Shown piece by piece: positions 26,273-34,237 of a DNA stretch of 64,000 nt. The stretch comes from Streptomyces canus (lineage in GTDB: Bacteria; Actinomycetota; Actinomycetes; Streptomycetales; Streptomycetaceae). Location: the NCBI RefSeq assembly GCF_030816965.1, contig NZ_JAUSYQ010000002.1, forward strand, positions 5,057,501-5,121,500, read 5' to 3'. Position 1 is the first letter of the stretch. Each line of letters opens with the position of its first letter. The notes beneath the pieces are model-generated. The model was not told where the DNA came from. It did not search any database and worked only from the letters and a program-made list of their open reading frames with translations. The translations under genes were made by a program, and so were the position numbers.

Positions 26273-27610
26273 ATGACACAGGCGTCCGCGATCCCCAAGG
26301 CCACCCGTCGACAGCACGACCGCGAGATCGTCGCACTCGCCGTTCCGGCCTTCGGCGCGCTCGTCGCCGAGCCTCTCTTCGTCATGGTCGACAGCGCGAT
26401 CGTCGGCCATCTGGGCACTGCCCAACTCGCCGGTCTCGGCATCGCCTCTGCCCTTCTCACGACAGCTGTCAGCGTCTTCGTCTTCCTCGCCTACGCCACC
26501 ACCGCCGCCGTCGCCCGCCGCGTGGGTGCCGGAGACCTCCAGGCCGCCATCCGTCAGGGCATGGACGGCATCTGGCTGGCACTGCTGCTCGGTGCTGCCG
26601 TCATCGCCGTCGTCCTGCCTACTGCTCCGTCGATCGTGGAACTCTTCGGTGCCTCCGACACAGCGGCCCCGTACGCGACCACCTACCTGCGGATCTCGGC
26701 CCTCGGCATCCCGGCCATGCTGGTCGTGCTCGCTTCGACCGGGGTGCTCCGCGGACTGCAGGACACCAGGACCCCGCTCTACGTGGCCATTGCCGGCTTC
26801 GTAGCCAACGCCGTCCTCAACGCAGGCCTCGTCTACGGCGCCGACCTCGGCATCGCCGGCTCCGCCTGGGGCACGGTCATCGCTCAATGCGGCATGGCCG
26901 CCGCCTATCTCGTAGTTGTCGTTCGCGGGGCCCGCAGGCACGGCGCCTCCCTGCGCCCCGACGCCTTGGGGATCAGAGCCTCCGCCCAAGCCGGCGTGCC
27001 TCTGCTGGTCCGCACTCTCTCCCTGAGATCCATCCTGATGATTGCCACGGCTGTCGCAGCTCGCCTGGGTGACGCCGACATCGCCGCCCACCAAATCATC
27101 CTGTCCCTGTGGAGCCTGCTCGCCTTCGCCCTCGACGCCATTGCCATCGCCGGGCAGGCCATCATCGGACGCTACCTGGGTGCCGATGACACCGACGGTG
27201 CCCGCCAGGCATGCCGTCGGATGGTGGAGTGGGGGATCGCGGTCGGAGTCGCTCTCGGCGTACTGGTCATACTCTCCCGACCGTTGTTCCTCCCCTTGTT
27301 CACCGGTGACTCCACAGTCAAGGACGCCGCGCTGCCCGCTCTGGTGATCGTGGCTCTCTCCCAGCCGATCTGCGGTGTCGTCTTCGTTCTGGACGGCGTA
27401 CTCATGGGTGCCGGAGATGGCCCCTACCTGGCCAAGGCGATGATCCTGACTTTGGTGGTCTTCGCCCCGGTCGCCCTGCTCGTCCCCACGCTGGGCGGTG
27501 GACTGACGACTCTCTGGGCCGCCATGACCCTGATGATGACGGTACGAATGCTGACGTTGTGGCTGCGGTCCCGCTCGGGTCGCTGGCTGGTGACAGGTGC
27601 TACACGCTGA
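26273..27610 (+). CDS. MATE-family multidrug/metabolite exporter
   Basis: A 445-residue, 12-helix transporter. The family pattern is visible at the start (IVALAVPAFGALVAEPLFVM then VDSAIVGHLG) and again in LWSLLAFALDAIAIAGQAII, with AAHQI in the seventh-eighth helix region. Cation-coupled export is expected. ATG 26273 is preferred; GTG 26267 and TTG 26264 are in frame just upstream and no strong ribosome site separates them. Confidence 0.9.
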   Translation: MTQASAIPKATRRQHDREIVALAVPAFGALVAEPLFVMVDSAIVGHLGTAQLAGLGIASALLTTAVSVFVFLAYATTAAVARRVGAGDLQAAIRQGMDGIWLALLLGAAVIAVVLPTAPSIVELFGASDTAAPYATTYLRISALGIPAMLVVLASTGVLRGLQDTRTPLYVAIAGFVANAVLNAGLVYGADLGIAGSAWGTVIAQCGMAAAYLVVVVRGARRHGASLRPDALGIRASAQAGVPLLVRTLSLRSILMIATAVAARLGDADIAAHQIILSLWSLLAFALDAIAIAGQAIIGRYLGADDTDGARQACRRMVEWGIAVGVALGVLVILSRPLFLPLFTGDSTVKDAALPALVIVALSQPICGVVFVLDGVLMGAGDGPYLAKAMILTLVVFAPVALLVPTLGGGLTTLWAAMTLMMTVRMLTLWLRSRSGRWLVTGATR

Positions 27611-27612
27611 CC

Positions 27613-27626
27613 GTTTCACGTGAAAC
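27613..27626. other. parS site (first of a pair)
   Basis: Exact GTTTCACGTGAAAC, three bases after the MATE stop codon. The flanking TGACC is shared with the second copy 37 bases away. Confidence 0.92.
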
Positions 27627-27649
27627 ACACCCCAGCGGCCGCGTTGACC

Positions 27650-27663
27650 GTTTCACGTGAAAC
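27650..27663. other. parS site (second of a pair)
   Basis: Exact GTTTCACGTGAAAC, convergent region between the MATE gene and rplI, 28 bases before a terminator. Confidence 0.92.
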
Positions 27664-27690
27664 ATGGCCGCACCCCGGTCGCCAGCAGGC

Positions 27691-27726
27691 AGAAGGGGCC
27701 GCACCCCAGCGGGTGCGGCCCCTTCT
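27691..27726. terminator. Bidirectional terminator between MATE gene and rplI
   Basis: Perfect 16-base arms (AGAAGGGGCCGCACCC and its complement) with the loop CAGC. Ends the ribosomal operon on the minus strand. Confidence 0.85.
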
Positions 27727-27765
27727 CAGCTGACCAGCCAAAGCTGCTCAAGCCAGACGCAGCGA

Positions 27766-28212
27766 TCAGGCTGCGACGACCTCGATGTTGACCTTGGCGG
27801 CAACCTCGGGGTGCAGACGCACGGATGTCTCGTGGGCGCCCAGAGTCTTGATCGGCGAGCCCAGCTCGATGCGGCGCTTGTCGACCTCGGGGCCACCGGA
27901 AGCCTTGATCGCGGAAGCGATGTCGGCCGGAGTGACGGAACCGAAGAGACGACCGGCGTCGCCGGAGCGGACGGCCAGGCGGACCTTGACACCCTCGAGC
28001 TGGGCCTTCACCTGGTTGGCCTGCTCGATGGTCTGGATCTCGTGGATCTTGCGAGCACGACGGATCTGCTCGACGTCCTTCTCGCCACCCTTGGTCCAAC
28101 GGATCGCGAAGTTCCGCGGGATCAGGTAGTTGCGAGCGTAACCGTCCTTGACGTCGACGACGTCGCCCGCGGCACCGAGGCCAGAAACCTCATGGGTGAG
28201 GATGATCTTCAT
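27766..28212 (-). CDS. rplI: 50S ribosomal protein L9
   Basis: A 148-residue protein with the N-terminal L9 signature [20 protein letters not shown] and [14 protein letters not shown], a long central helix, and the C-terminal RNA-binding domain ([13 protein letters not shown]). Binds 23S rRNA domain V. Last gene of rpsF-ssb-rpsR-rplI, 18 bases after rpsR. Confidence 0.98.
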   Translation of the reverse strand: MKIILTHEVSGLGAAGDVVDVKDGYARNYLIPRNFAIRWTKGGEKDVEQIRRARKIHEIQTIEQANQVKAQLEGVKVRLAVRSGDAGRLFGSVTPADIASAIKASGGPEVDKRRIELGSPIKTLGAHETSVRLHPEVAAKVNIEVVAA

Positions 28213-28230
28213 TAGTCGGTCACCCTTCCC

Positions 28231-28467
28231 TTATCGCGCGGTGGAGGTGTAGGGCAGCAGCGCCATCTCACGGCTGTTCTTGACGGCCGTGGCGACGTCA
28301 CGCTGGTGCTGCGTGCAGTTGCCGGTCACGCGGCGGGCACGGATCTTGCCGCGGTCGGAAATGAACTTCCGCAGCATGTTCGTGTCCTTGTAGTCCACGT
28401 ACGTGACCTTGTCCTTGCAAAAAGCGCAGACCTTCTTCTTAGGCTTGCGCACAGGCGGCTTCGCCAT
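28231..28467 (-). CDS. rpsR: 30S ribosomal protein S18
   Basis: A 78-residue protein, [20 protein letters not shown], with a CxxC pair and the conserved [20 protein letters not shown]. The cysteine pairs (CAFC, later C in GNC) suggest the zinc-binding C+ form, though the second pair is reduced. Pairs with S6 on the 30S platform. Confidence 0.97.
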   Translation of the reverse strand: MAKPPVRKPKKKVCAFCKDKVTYVDYKDTNMLRKFISDRGKIRARRVTGNCTQHQRDVATAVKNSREMALLPYTSTAR

Positions 28468-28524
28468 GGTGTTTCTCCTGTGTGATCAAGAAGTGTGGGT
28501 ACGACCCACCCTCCGGCCAGAGGC

Positions 28525-29127
28525 CTAGAAGGGGGGTTCGTCCGAGTAGCCGCCGCCCTGCTGGCCGCCGCCGGAGTTTCCACCCCAGCCGCCGCCACCA
28601 CCGCCGCCCTGGCCGCCACCGGCGGGAGCGCCGGTCGCCCACGGGTCGTCCGCGGGAGCAGCGCCGCCCTGCTGGCCGCCGCCGGAGTTTCCACCCCAGC
28701 CGCCGCCACCCTGGCCGCCACCGCCACCGCTGTAACCGCCCTGGCCACCCCGCCCGGCTCCGCCGGCCGTCTTGGTGACCTTGGCCGTGGCACTGCGCAG
28801 GCTGGCGCCGACTTCCTCGACGTCCAGCTCGTAGACCGTGCGCTTGACGCCCTCACGGTCCTCGTAGGACCGCTGCTTCAGCCGGCCCTGCACAATGACG
28901 CGCATGCCTCGCTGGAGCGACTCGGCGACGTTCTCCGCCGCCTGACGCCAGACCGAGCAGGTCAGGAACAGGCTTTCGCCGTCCTTCCACTCGTTCGTCT
29001 GGCGGTCGAAGGTGCGGGGGGTGGACGCGACACGGAACTTCGCGACCGCCGCACCGGAAGGGGTGAAGCGCAGCTCGGGGTCATCGACAAGATTGCCGAC
29101 GACCGTGATGACGGTCTCGCCTGCCAT
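28525..29127 (-). CDS. ssb: Single-stranded DNA-binding protein
   Basis: A 200-residue SSB. The OB fold is at residues 1-110 ([60 protein letters not shown]). A glycine-rich tail follows, containing two copies of [14 protein letters not shown], ending in the acidic tip DEPPF that recruits partner proteins. It coats single-stranded DNA during replication. In the ribosomal operon it sits between rpsF and rpsR. Confidence 0.97.
   Translation of the reverse strand: MAGETVITVVGNLVDDPELRFTPSGAAVAKFRVASTPRTFDRQTNEWKDGESLFLTCSVWRQAAENVAESLQRGMRVIVQGRLKQRSYEDREGVKRTVYELDVEEVGASLRSATAKVTKTAGGAGRGGQGGYSGGGGGQGGGGWGGNSGGGQQGGAAPADDPWATGAPAGGGQGGGGGGGWGGNSGGGQQGGGYSDEPPF
28551..28710. repeat. 49-base direct repeat in the ssb tail
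   Basis: Positions 28551-28599 and 28662-28710 are identical over 49 bases (period 111). They encode the duplicated Gly/Asn/Gln segment of SSB, so tail length could change by recombination. Confidence 0.85.
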
Positions 29128-29207
29128 GGGGAACCTCTCGGCGGGTTTGCTGCTCTGGCTGCTTGGTTGCTGCTACTCGAATCCCGAGATCAGCTGAGCG
29201 GGAAAGC

Positions 29208-29498
29208 TCAGTGGGTCTCGGGGCGGAGGACCTTGGTCCGGAGGACCGACTCGTTCAGGTTCAGCTGGCGGTCGAGCTCCTTGACGACCGCAGGCTCGGC
29301 CTGCAGGTCGATGACCGAGTAGATGCCCTCGGGCTTCTTCTTGATCTCGTACGAGAGCCGACGACGGCCCCAGGTGTCGACCTTCTCCACCTTGCCGTTG
29401 CCCTCACGGACGACGGAGAGGAAGTTCTCGATCAGGGGGGCGACAGCGCGCTCCTCCAGATCGGGGTCGAGGATGACCATCACCTCGTAGTGACGCAT
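29208..29498 (-). CDS. rpsF: 30S ribosomal protein S6
   Basis: A 96-residue protein, [20 protein letters not shown], with [17 protein letters not shown], the S6 fold that binds S18. ATG 29498 has AGGAGG about seven bases upstream. First gene of the rpsF-ssb-rpsR-rplI unit. Confidence 0.98.
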   Translation of the reverse strand: MRHYEVMVILDPDLEERAVAPLIENFLSVVREGNGKVEKVDTWGRRRLSYEIKKKPEGIYSVIDLQAEPAVVKELDRQLNLNESVLRTKVLRPETH

Positions 29499-29761
29499 GT
29501 GGAACCCACCTCCTTTGGACTCAACGGCCACGGTCGTTCCGTGGCAGGAGGGTTGTGATGCGTACGCAACGGTATCGGCCGCCACTGACAATCGGGGCTT
29601 CCTCGCGGTAGTCCCGGTCGTGACATGGGCAGACACCGTGCAGACGGTACAGACTACCCGCACACCGGCTTCCGGTTGAAATCCGGCCCCGGAGGCGGTC
29701 ACTCTGTACACATCGGGTGTGTATGGCGCTACCGTGCGCCGTCTTCCGCAGGAGGTGCCCT

Positions 29762-30073
29762 ATGGCACAGGCAATGCGACCCAACACCGCCGGAGGCCTT
29801 TTCGCCACGGACGGAAAGCCCCACCCCCTCCAGGACACGCTGCTCGCGGTGACCCTGGTGCTGGGCGTCACGGCGTTCGTCACGGCGATGTTCCACAACC
29901 TGCACCTGCTCAGCTCCTGGACCGGCCTGGTGGGCATCCTCACCGGCGCTTACGGCCAGTGGATCTCGGAGACGACCCGCGAGCGCTTCGGGCTGATCCT
30001 CGGTCTCGGCGCGTCCGCGGTCGGCTTCTTCCTCGGCATGGCGCACGGCGGCCTTTTCGGTGGGCTCTTCTAG
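29762..30073 (+). CDS. Conserved small membrane protein
   Basis: A 103-residue protein with three hydrophobic segments (around 26-45, 50-65 and 76-98). It begins MAQAMRPNTAGGLFATDGKP and ends GMAHGGLFGGLF. ATG 29762 has GGAGG nine bases upstream. It is divergent from rpsF. No known domain recognised. Confidence 0.72.
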   Translation: MAQAMRPNTAGGLFATDGKPHPLQDTLLAVTLVLGVTAFVTAMFHNLHLLSSWTGLVGILTGAYGQWISETTRERFGLILGLGASAVGFFLGMAHGGLFGGLF

Positions 30074-30255
30074 CTGACGCCACGGGCACGGTCCCCTGAC
30101 ACCAACCAAAGCACCGCGTTACGCCTCGGCGGCCCAAGAGCCGGGGCGCAGGTTCCGTACGCCCAGTCAGGGCGCCCGCAAGGCGCAGTAGGCTTCGGCG
30201 CGAGAGCCGGAGCCCCTGTATCCATGGGGACACACCAGCCCGAGGAGCGCCCCGA

Positions 30256-31377
30256 ATGAGCCTGACCCTGAGGACGATCAGTCGCGAGCAGCATCTGGCA
30301 TACATCCAGAGCCTGCCGTCGGCGAGCCACATGCAGGTTCCGGCCTGGGCAGACGTCAAGGCGGAGTGGCGCTCCGAGAGCCTCGGCTGGTTCGACGAGC
30401 GCACAGGGGAGCTGGTCGGCGCGGGTCTCGTCCTCTACCGTCAGCTGCCCAAGATCAAGCGCTATCTCGCCTATCTGCCCGAGGGCCCGGTCATCAACTG
30501 GTTCGCGCCGAATCTGACCGAGTGGCTGGAACCGATGCTCGCGCACCTCAAGCACCAGGGCGCCTTCTCCGTGAAGATGGGTCCGCCGGTGATCATCCGG
30601 CGCTGGGAGGCCACCTCCATCAAGGCGGGCATCCAGAACCCGGACGTCAAGCGCCTTCGCGACATCGAGGCCGACTTCATCGAACCGCGCGCCTTCGAGG
30701 TCGCCGACAAGCTGCGCCGCATGGGCTGGCAGCAGGGCGAGGACGGGGGAGCCGGCTTCGGTGACGTGCAGCCCCGCTACGTCTACCAGGTGCCACTCGC
30801 CAACCGGTCCCTGGAAGAGGTGCACAAGAACTTCAACCAGCTGTGGCGCCGCAACATCAAGAAGGCCGAGAAGGCCGGTGTCGAGGTCGTCCAGGGCGGT
30901 TACCAGGACCTCGAGGAATGGCAGCGGCTGTACGAGATCACCGCGGTGCGCGACCACTTCCGGCCCCGCCCGCTGTCGTACTTCCAGCGCATGTGGACGG
31001 CCCTCAACACCGAGGACCCCAACCGGATGCGGCTGTACTTCGCCCGGCACGAGGGCGTGAACCTCTCGGCGGCGACCATGCTGATCGTCGGCGGGCACGT
31101 CTGGTACTCCTACGGCGCCTCCGACAACATCGGCCGCGAGGTCCGGCCCTCGAACGCGATGCAGTGGCGGATGCTGCGTGACGCCTACGCGCTCGGCGCG
31201 ACCGTCTACGACCTGCGGGGGATCTCCGACTCGCTGGACGAGACCGATCACCTCTTCGGCCTGATCCAGTTCAAGGTGGGCACGGGCGGCCAGGCCGCCG
31301 AGTACCTCGGCGAGTGGGACTTCCCGCTCAACAAGCTGCTCCACAAGGCGCTCGACATCTACATGTCGCGCCGCTGA
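30256..31377 (+). CDS. femX: FemX-type lipid II aminoacyl-ligase (FemAB family)
   Basis: A 373-residue FemAB peptidyltransferase with two GNAT-like subdomains. Visible signatures are NFNQLWRRNIKKAEKAGVEV, which starts the helical arm, and GASDNIGREVRPSNAMQW and VYDLRGISDSLDETDHLFGL near the C terminus. In Streptomyces, FemX adds the first glycine of the interpeptide bridge to lipid II using tRNA-bound glycine. The call of FemX rather than another Fem protein relies on genome position and resemblance. ATG 30256 has GAGGAGCGCC upstream. Confidence 0.85.
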   Translation: MSLTLRTISREQHLAYIQSLPSASHMQVPAWADVKAEWRSESLGWFDERTGELVGAGLVLYRQLPKIKRYLAYLPEGPVINWFAPNLTEWLEPMLAHLKHQGAFSVKMGPPVIIRRWEATSIKAGIQNPDVKRLRDIEADFIEPRAFEVADKLRRMGWQQGEDGGAGFGDVQPRYVYQVPLANRSLEEVHKNFNQLWRRNIKKAEKAGVEVVQGGYQDLEEWQRLYEITAVRDHFRPRPLSYFQRMWTALNTEDPNRMRLYFARHEGVNLSAATMLIVGGHVWYSYGASDNIGREVRPSNAMQWRMLRDAYALGATVYDLRGISDSLDETDHLFGLIQFKVGTGGQAAEYLGEWDFPLNKLLHKALDIYMSRR

Positions 31378-31451
31378 CGTCGCGATCTTCGCTTCAATAG
31401 CTCCCATACCTCTGATACACCGCAGCCACTAGAAAGGTTCCGGGTCCGGCC

Positions 31452-32483
31452 ATGGCGCTCACGCTCTACGTCGACACCGCGCGCTGGCGGGCGCACCACA
31501 AGCACGTGCAGGAGCAGTTCCCAGGGCTCGTCCCGGTCTGCAAGGGCAACGGCTATGGCTTCGGGCACGAGCGGCTGGCGGAGGAGGCCACCCGGCTGGG
31601 CTCGGACGTCCTCGCCGTCGGCACGACCTACGAGGCCGCGCGGATCAAGGACTGGTTCGGCGGTGACCTGCTGGTGCTGACGCCGTACCGACGAGGCGAG
31701 GAGCCCGTACCGCTGCCCGACCGGGTGATCCGCTCGGTGTCGTCGATCGACGGGGTCTACGGCCTCGTGGGCGCCCGCGTGGTCATCGAGGTGATGTCCT
31801 CGATGAAACGGCACGGCATCAGCGAGCAGGATCTGCCGCAGCTGCACGCCGCCATAGAGAACGTGCGCCTCGAGGGCTTCGCGATCCACCTGCCGCTGGA
31901 CCGCACCGACGGCTCGGACGCCGTCGAGGAGGTCATCGGCTGGATGGACCGGCTGCGCGCGGCCCGGCTGCCGCTGCACACCATGTTCGTCAGCCATCTC
32001 AAGGCCGAAGATCTCGCCCGGCTGCAGCAGCAGTTCCCGCAGACCCGGTTCCGCGCGCGCATCGGGACCCGGTTGTGGCTCGGGGACCATGACTCCACCG
32101 AGTACCGCGGCGCCGTCCTGGACGTCACCCGCGTCTCCAAGGGGGACCGCTTCGGCTACCGGCAGCAGAAGGCGGCCTCCGACGGCTTCCTGGTCGTCGT
32201 GGCCGGCGGTACGTCGCACGGCGTGGGCCTGGAGGCTCCGAAGGCCCTGCACGGCGTCATGCCGCGCGCCAAGGGCGTCGCCCGCGCCGGTCTGGCCACG
32301 GTCAACCGGAACCTTTCTCCTTTCGTCTGGGGCGGCAAGCAGCGCTGGTTCGCCGAACCGCCGCACATGCAGGTGTCCATCCTGTTCGTGCCCTCGGACG
32401 CCCCAGAACCGAAGGTCGGCGAGGAGCTGGTGGCCCATCTGCGGCACACCACCACGCAGTTCGACCGGATCGTCGACCGCTGA
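31452..32483 (+). CDS. Alanine-racemase-like PLP protein
   Basis: A 343-residue protein. The start MALTLYVDTARWRAHHKHVQ leads to VCKGNGYGFGHERLA, the equivalent of the Alr PLP lysine motif VVKADAYGHG. A barrel follows (FAIHLPLDRT, MFVSHLK, ARIGTRLWLG). The C-terminal beta domain has a GYRQQKA region, but the Tyr of the standard second catalytic motif is not obvious. The family is clear; racemase activity is not. It lies 74 bases after femX and may act with it in the cell wall. Confidence 0.75.
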   Translation: MALTLYVDTARWRAHHKHVQEQFPGLVPVCKGNGYGFGHERLAEEATRLGSDVLAVGTTYEAARIKDWFGGDLLVLTPYRRGEEPVPLPDRVIRSVSSIDGVYGLVGARVVIEVMSSMKRHGISEQDLPQLHAAIENVRLEGFAIHLPLDRTDGSDAVEEVIGWMDRLRAARLPLHTMFVSHLKAEDLARLQQQFPQTRFRARIGTRLWLGDHDSTEYRGAVLDVTRVSKGDRFGYRQQKAASDGFLVVVAGGTSHGVGLEAPKALHGVMPRAKGVARAGLATVNRNLSPFVWGGKQRWFAEPPHMQVSILFVPSDAPEPKVGEELVAHLRHTTTQFDRIVDR

Positions 32484-32543
32484 GCGGCGCGAGACGACCG
32501 CTGAGCGCCGTGAGAACGGGTCGCCCAGCCCCCCTGGACCGGA

Positions 32544-32583
32544 CGAAGGGCTGTGCACGGAAGCTTCCGTGCACAGCCCTTCG
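32544..32583. terminator. Perfect 40-base palindrome, bidirectional terminator
   Basis: Two perfect 20-base arms (CGAAGGGCTGTGCACGGAAG and its complement) without spacer, between the convergent racemase-like and glycosyltransferase genes. No parS here. Confidence 0.8.
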
Positions 32584-32626
32584 CGTACATGGCCCAATCG
32601 GCGTACGCCCCGCTAGCCCTGTTCGC

Positions 32627-34129
32627 TCAGAGCGAACGGTCGGCGGCTCCGCGGTCGTTGCCCCACTCCACCTGCGGTCCGTCGAAGTGGGCCGCGTGCC
32701 GTGGTGGATGGGCGGCGGGGCCGAACACGAAGACGTCCTCCGCTCCGTCGAGCACACCGCCCGAGGGATCGTCGTCGCCGGCCCGCCGTACCACGTCCCG
32801 TTCCGGCATGAGGATGTCGCGCAGGACCATCGCGCACAGGTAGGCCGTGCCCAGGAGATGCAGTCCGATGGCCCAGTGATAGCCGTCGGTCGGCAGGCCC
32901 TTGTGGGCGTTGCCGCTGGTCGTGTACGCGAGGTACAGCCAGATCCCCAGGAAGTACGCCACCTCGCACGCCTGCCAGATGAGGAAGTCCCGCCACTTCG
33001 GCCGCGCCAGCACAGCCAGCGGCACCATCCACAGAACGTACTGCGGCGAGTAGACCTTGTTGGTGAGGATGAACGCGGCGACGATCAGGAACGCGAGCTG
33101 GGCGAAACGCGGCCGGCGCGGAGCGGTCAGGGTGAGCGCCGCGATACCGGCGCAGGACAGCAACATCAACAGTGTGGCAAGCGTGTTGACGGTGTCGGTG
33201 CTCAACGGGTCGGTCGAGTTCTGCGCCAGGATCAGCCAGAAGGAGCCGAAGTCCACGCCCCGCTCCTGGCTGAACGTGTAGAACTTCGACCAGCCGTCGA
33301 AGGCGAAGAACATCACCGGCAGGTTCACCACGAGCCAGGAGACCGCCGCGCCGCCCAGGGCCTTGCCGAAGTCCCGCCACTTGCCCGCCCGCCAGCACAG
33401 CACGAACAGTGGCCCCAGCAGGAAGATCGGGTAGAGCTTGGCGGCCGTGGCGAGCCCCAGGAGGACGCCGAAGGCGAGCGAGCGCCCCCGCGCCCACATC
33501 AGCATCGCGGAGGCCGTCAGAGCGACCGCCAGCAGGTCCCAGTTGATGGTGGCCGTCAACGCGAAGGCGGGCGCCAGAGCGACCAGCAGACCGTCCCAGG
33601 GCCGACGGGCATGCGTACGGCTCACGCAGACGACGATGATGGCCGCGCACACCATCAGCATCCCGGCGTTGACCATCCAGTACCACTGCTCCTGGTGCTG
33701 GATGCTGCCGCTGCCGGGCGTCAGCCAGGCGGCGACCTCCATGAACACACCAGTCAGCACCGGGTATTCGAGGTACTGCATGTCGCCGGGGAGCTTGTCG
33801 AAGTACGGGACGAGTCCGTCGGCGAAGCCACGTCCCTGATAGAGGTGCGGGATGTCCGAGTAGCACGCATGGGTGTACTGGGAGCTGGCGCCGAAGAACC
33901 ACCCACCGTTGTAGCAGGGCGCCTTCTGGACCAGGCCCAGCGCGAACACGCCGATGGCCACGAGCGCGATGACCCGGACGGGGGTCCACCAGGACGTCCC
34001 CAGCAGGGCACGTCGCCCTAGAGGGCCGCCGATGAACTCGCTGCCGCTCCTGGAGACCTCGTCGTCCTTGGTCGGATGCACTGGGTCCGACTCGTGCACG
34101 CTCGTTGGCGTCGATTCAGCACTGGGCAT
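32627..34129 (-). CDS. Membrane glycosyltransferase, GT87 / DUF2029 type
   Basis: About 500 residues with some 11-12 hydrophobic helices. WTPVRVIALVAIGVFALGLV opens the membrane region; INWDLLAVALTASAMLMWAR and GVLLGLATAAKLYPIFLLGP are typical of polyprenol-phosphate-sugar-dependent GT87 enzymes. Acts outside the membrane on cell-envelope glycans, substrate unknown. ATG 34129 is favoured (GGCAGG upstream); ATG 34138 and a false start created by parS at 34213 are in frame. Confidence 0.8.
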   Translation of the reverse strand: MPSAESTPTSVHESDPVHPTKDDEVSRSGSEFIGGPLGRRALLGTSWWTPVRVIALVAIGVFALGLVQKAPCYNGGWFFGASSQYTHACYSDIPHLYQGRGFADGLVPYFDKLPGDMQYLEYPVLTGVFMEVAAWLTPGSGSIQHQEQWYWMVNAGMLMVCAAIIVVCVSRTHARRPWDGLLVALAPAFALTATINWDLLAVALTASAMLMWARGRSLAFGVLLGLATAAKLYPIFLLGPLFVLCWRAGKWRDFGKALGGAAVSWLVVNLPVMFFAFDGWSKFYTFSQERGVDFGSFWLILAQNSTDPLSTDTVNTLATLLMLLSCAGIAALTLTAPRRPRFAQLAFLIVAAFILTNKVYSPQYVLWMVPLAVLARPKWRDFLIWQACEVAYFLGIWLYLAYTTSGNAHKGLPTDGYHWAIGLHLLGTAYLCAMVLRDILMPERDVVRRAGDDDPSGGVLDGAEDVFVFGPAAHPPRHAAHFDGPQVEWGNDRGAADRSL

Positions 34130-34167
34130 GCGGCCCATCCTGCCGTACGAGGCTAGGAGTACGCCGA

Positions 34168-34198
34168 GGGCCGCCGCACCTGGTAGGTGCGACGGCCC
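34168..34198 (-). terminator. Hairpin after the PBP gene, adjacent to parS
   Basis: Arms of 14 bases (GGGCCGCCGCACCT / AGGTGCGACGGCCC, one mismatch) with a 3-base loop, two bases from the parS site at 34201. It separates the PBP and glycosyltransferase genes. Confidence 0.65.
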
Positions 34199-34200
34199 AT

Positions 34201-34214
34201 GTTTCACGTGAAAC
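34201..34214. other. parS site
   Basis: Exact GTTTCACGTGAAAC between the PBP stop codon and the following hairpin. Confidence 0.92.
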
Positions 34215-34237
34215 ACCCTCGACGGGGCATTTGGCAA

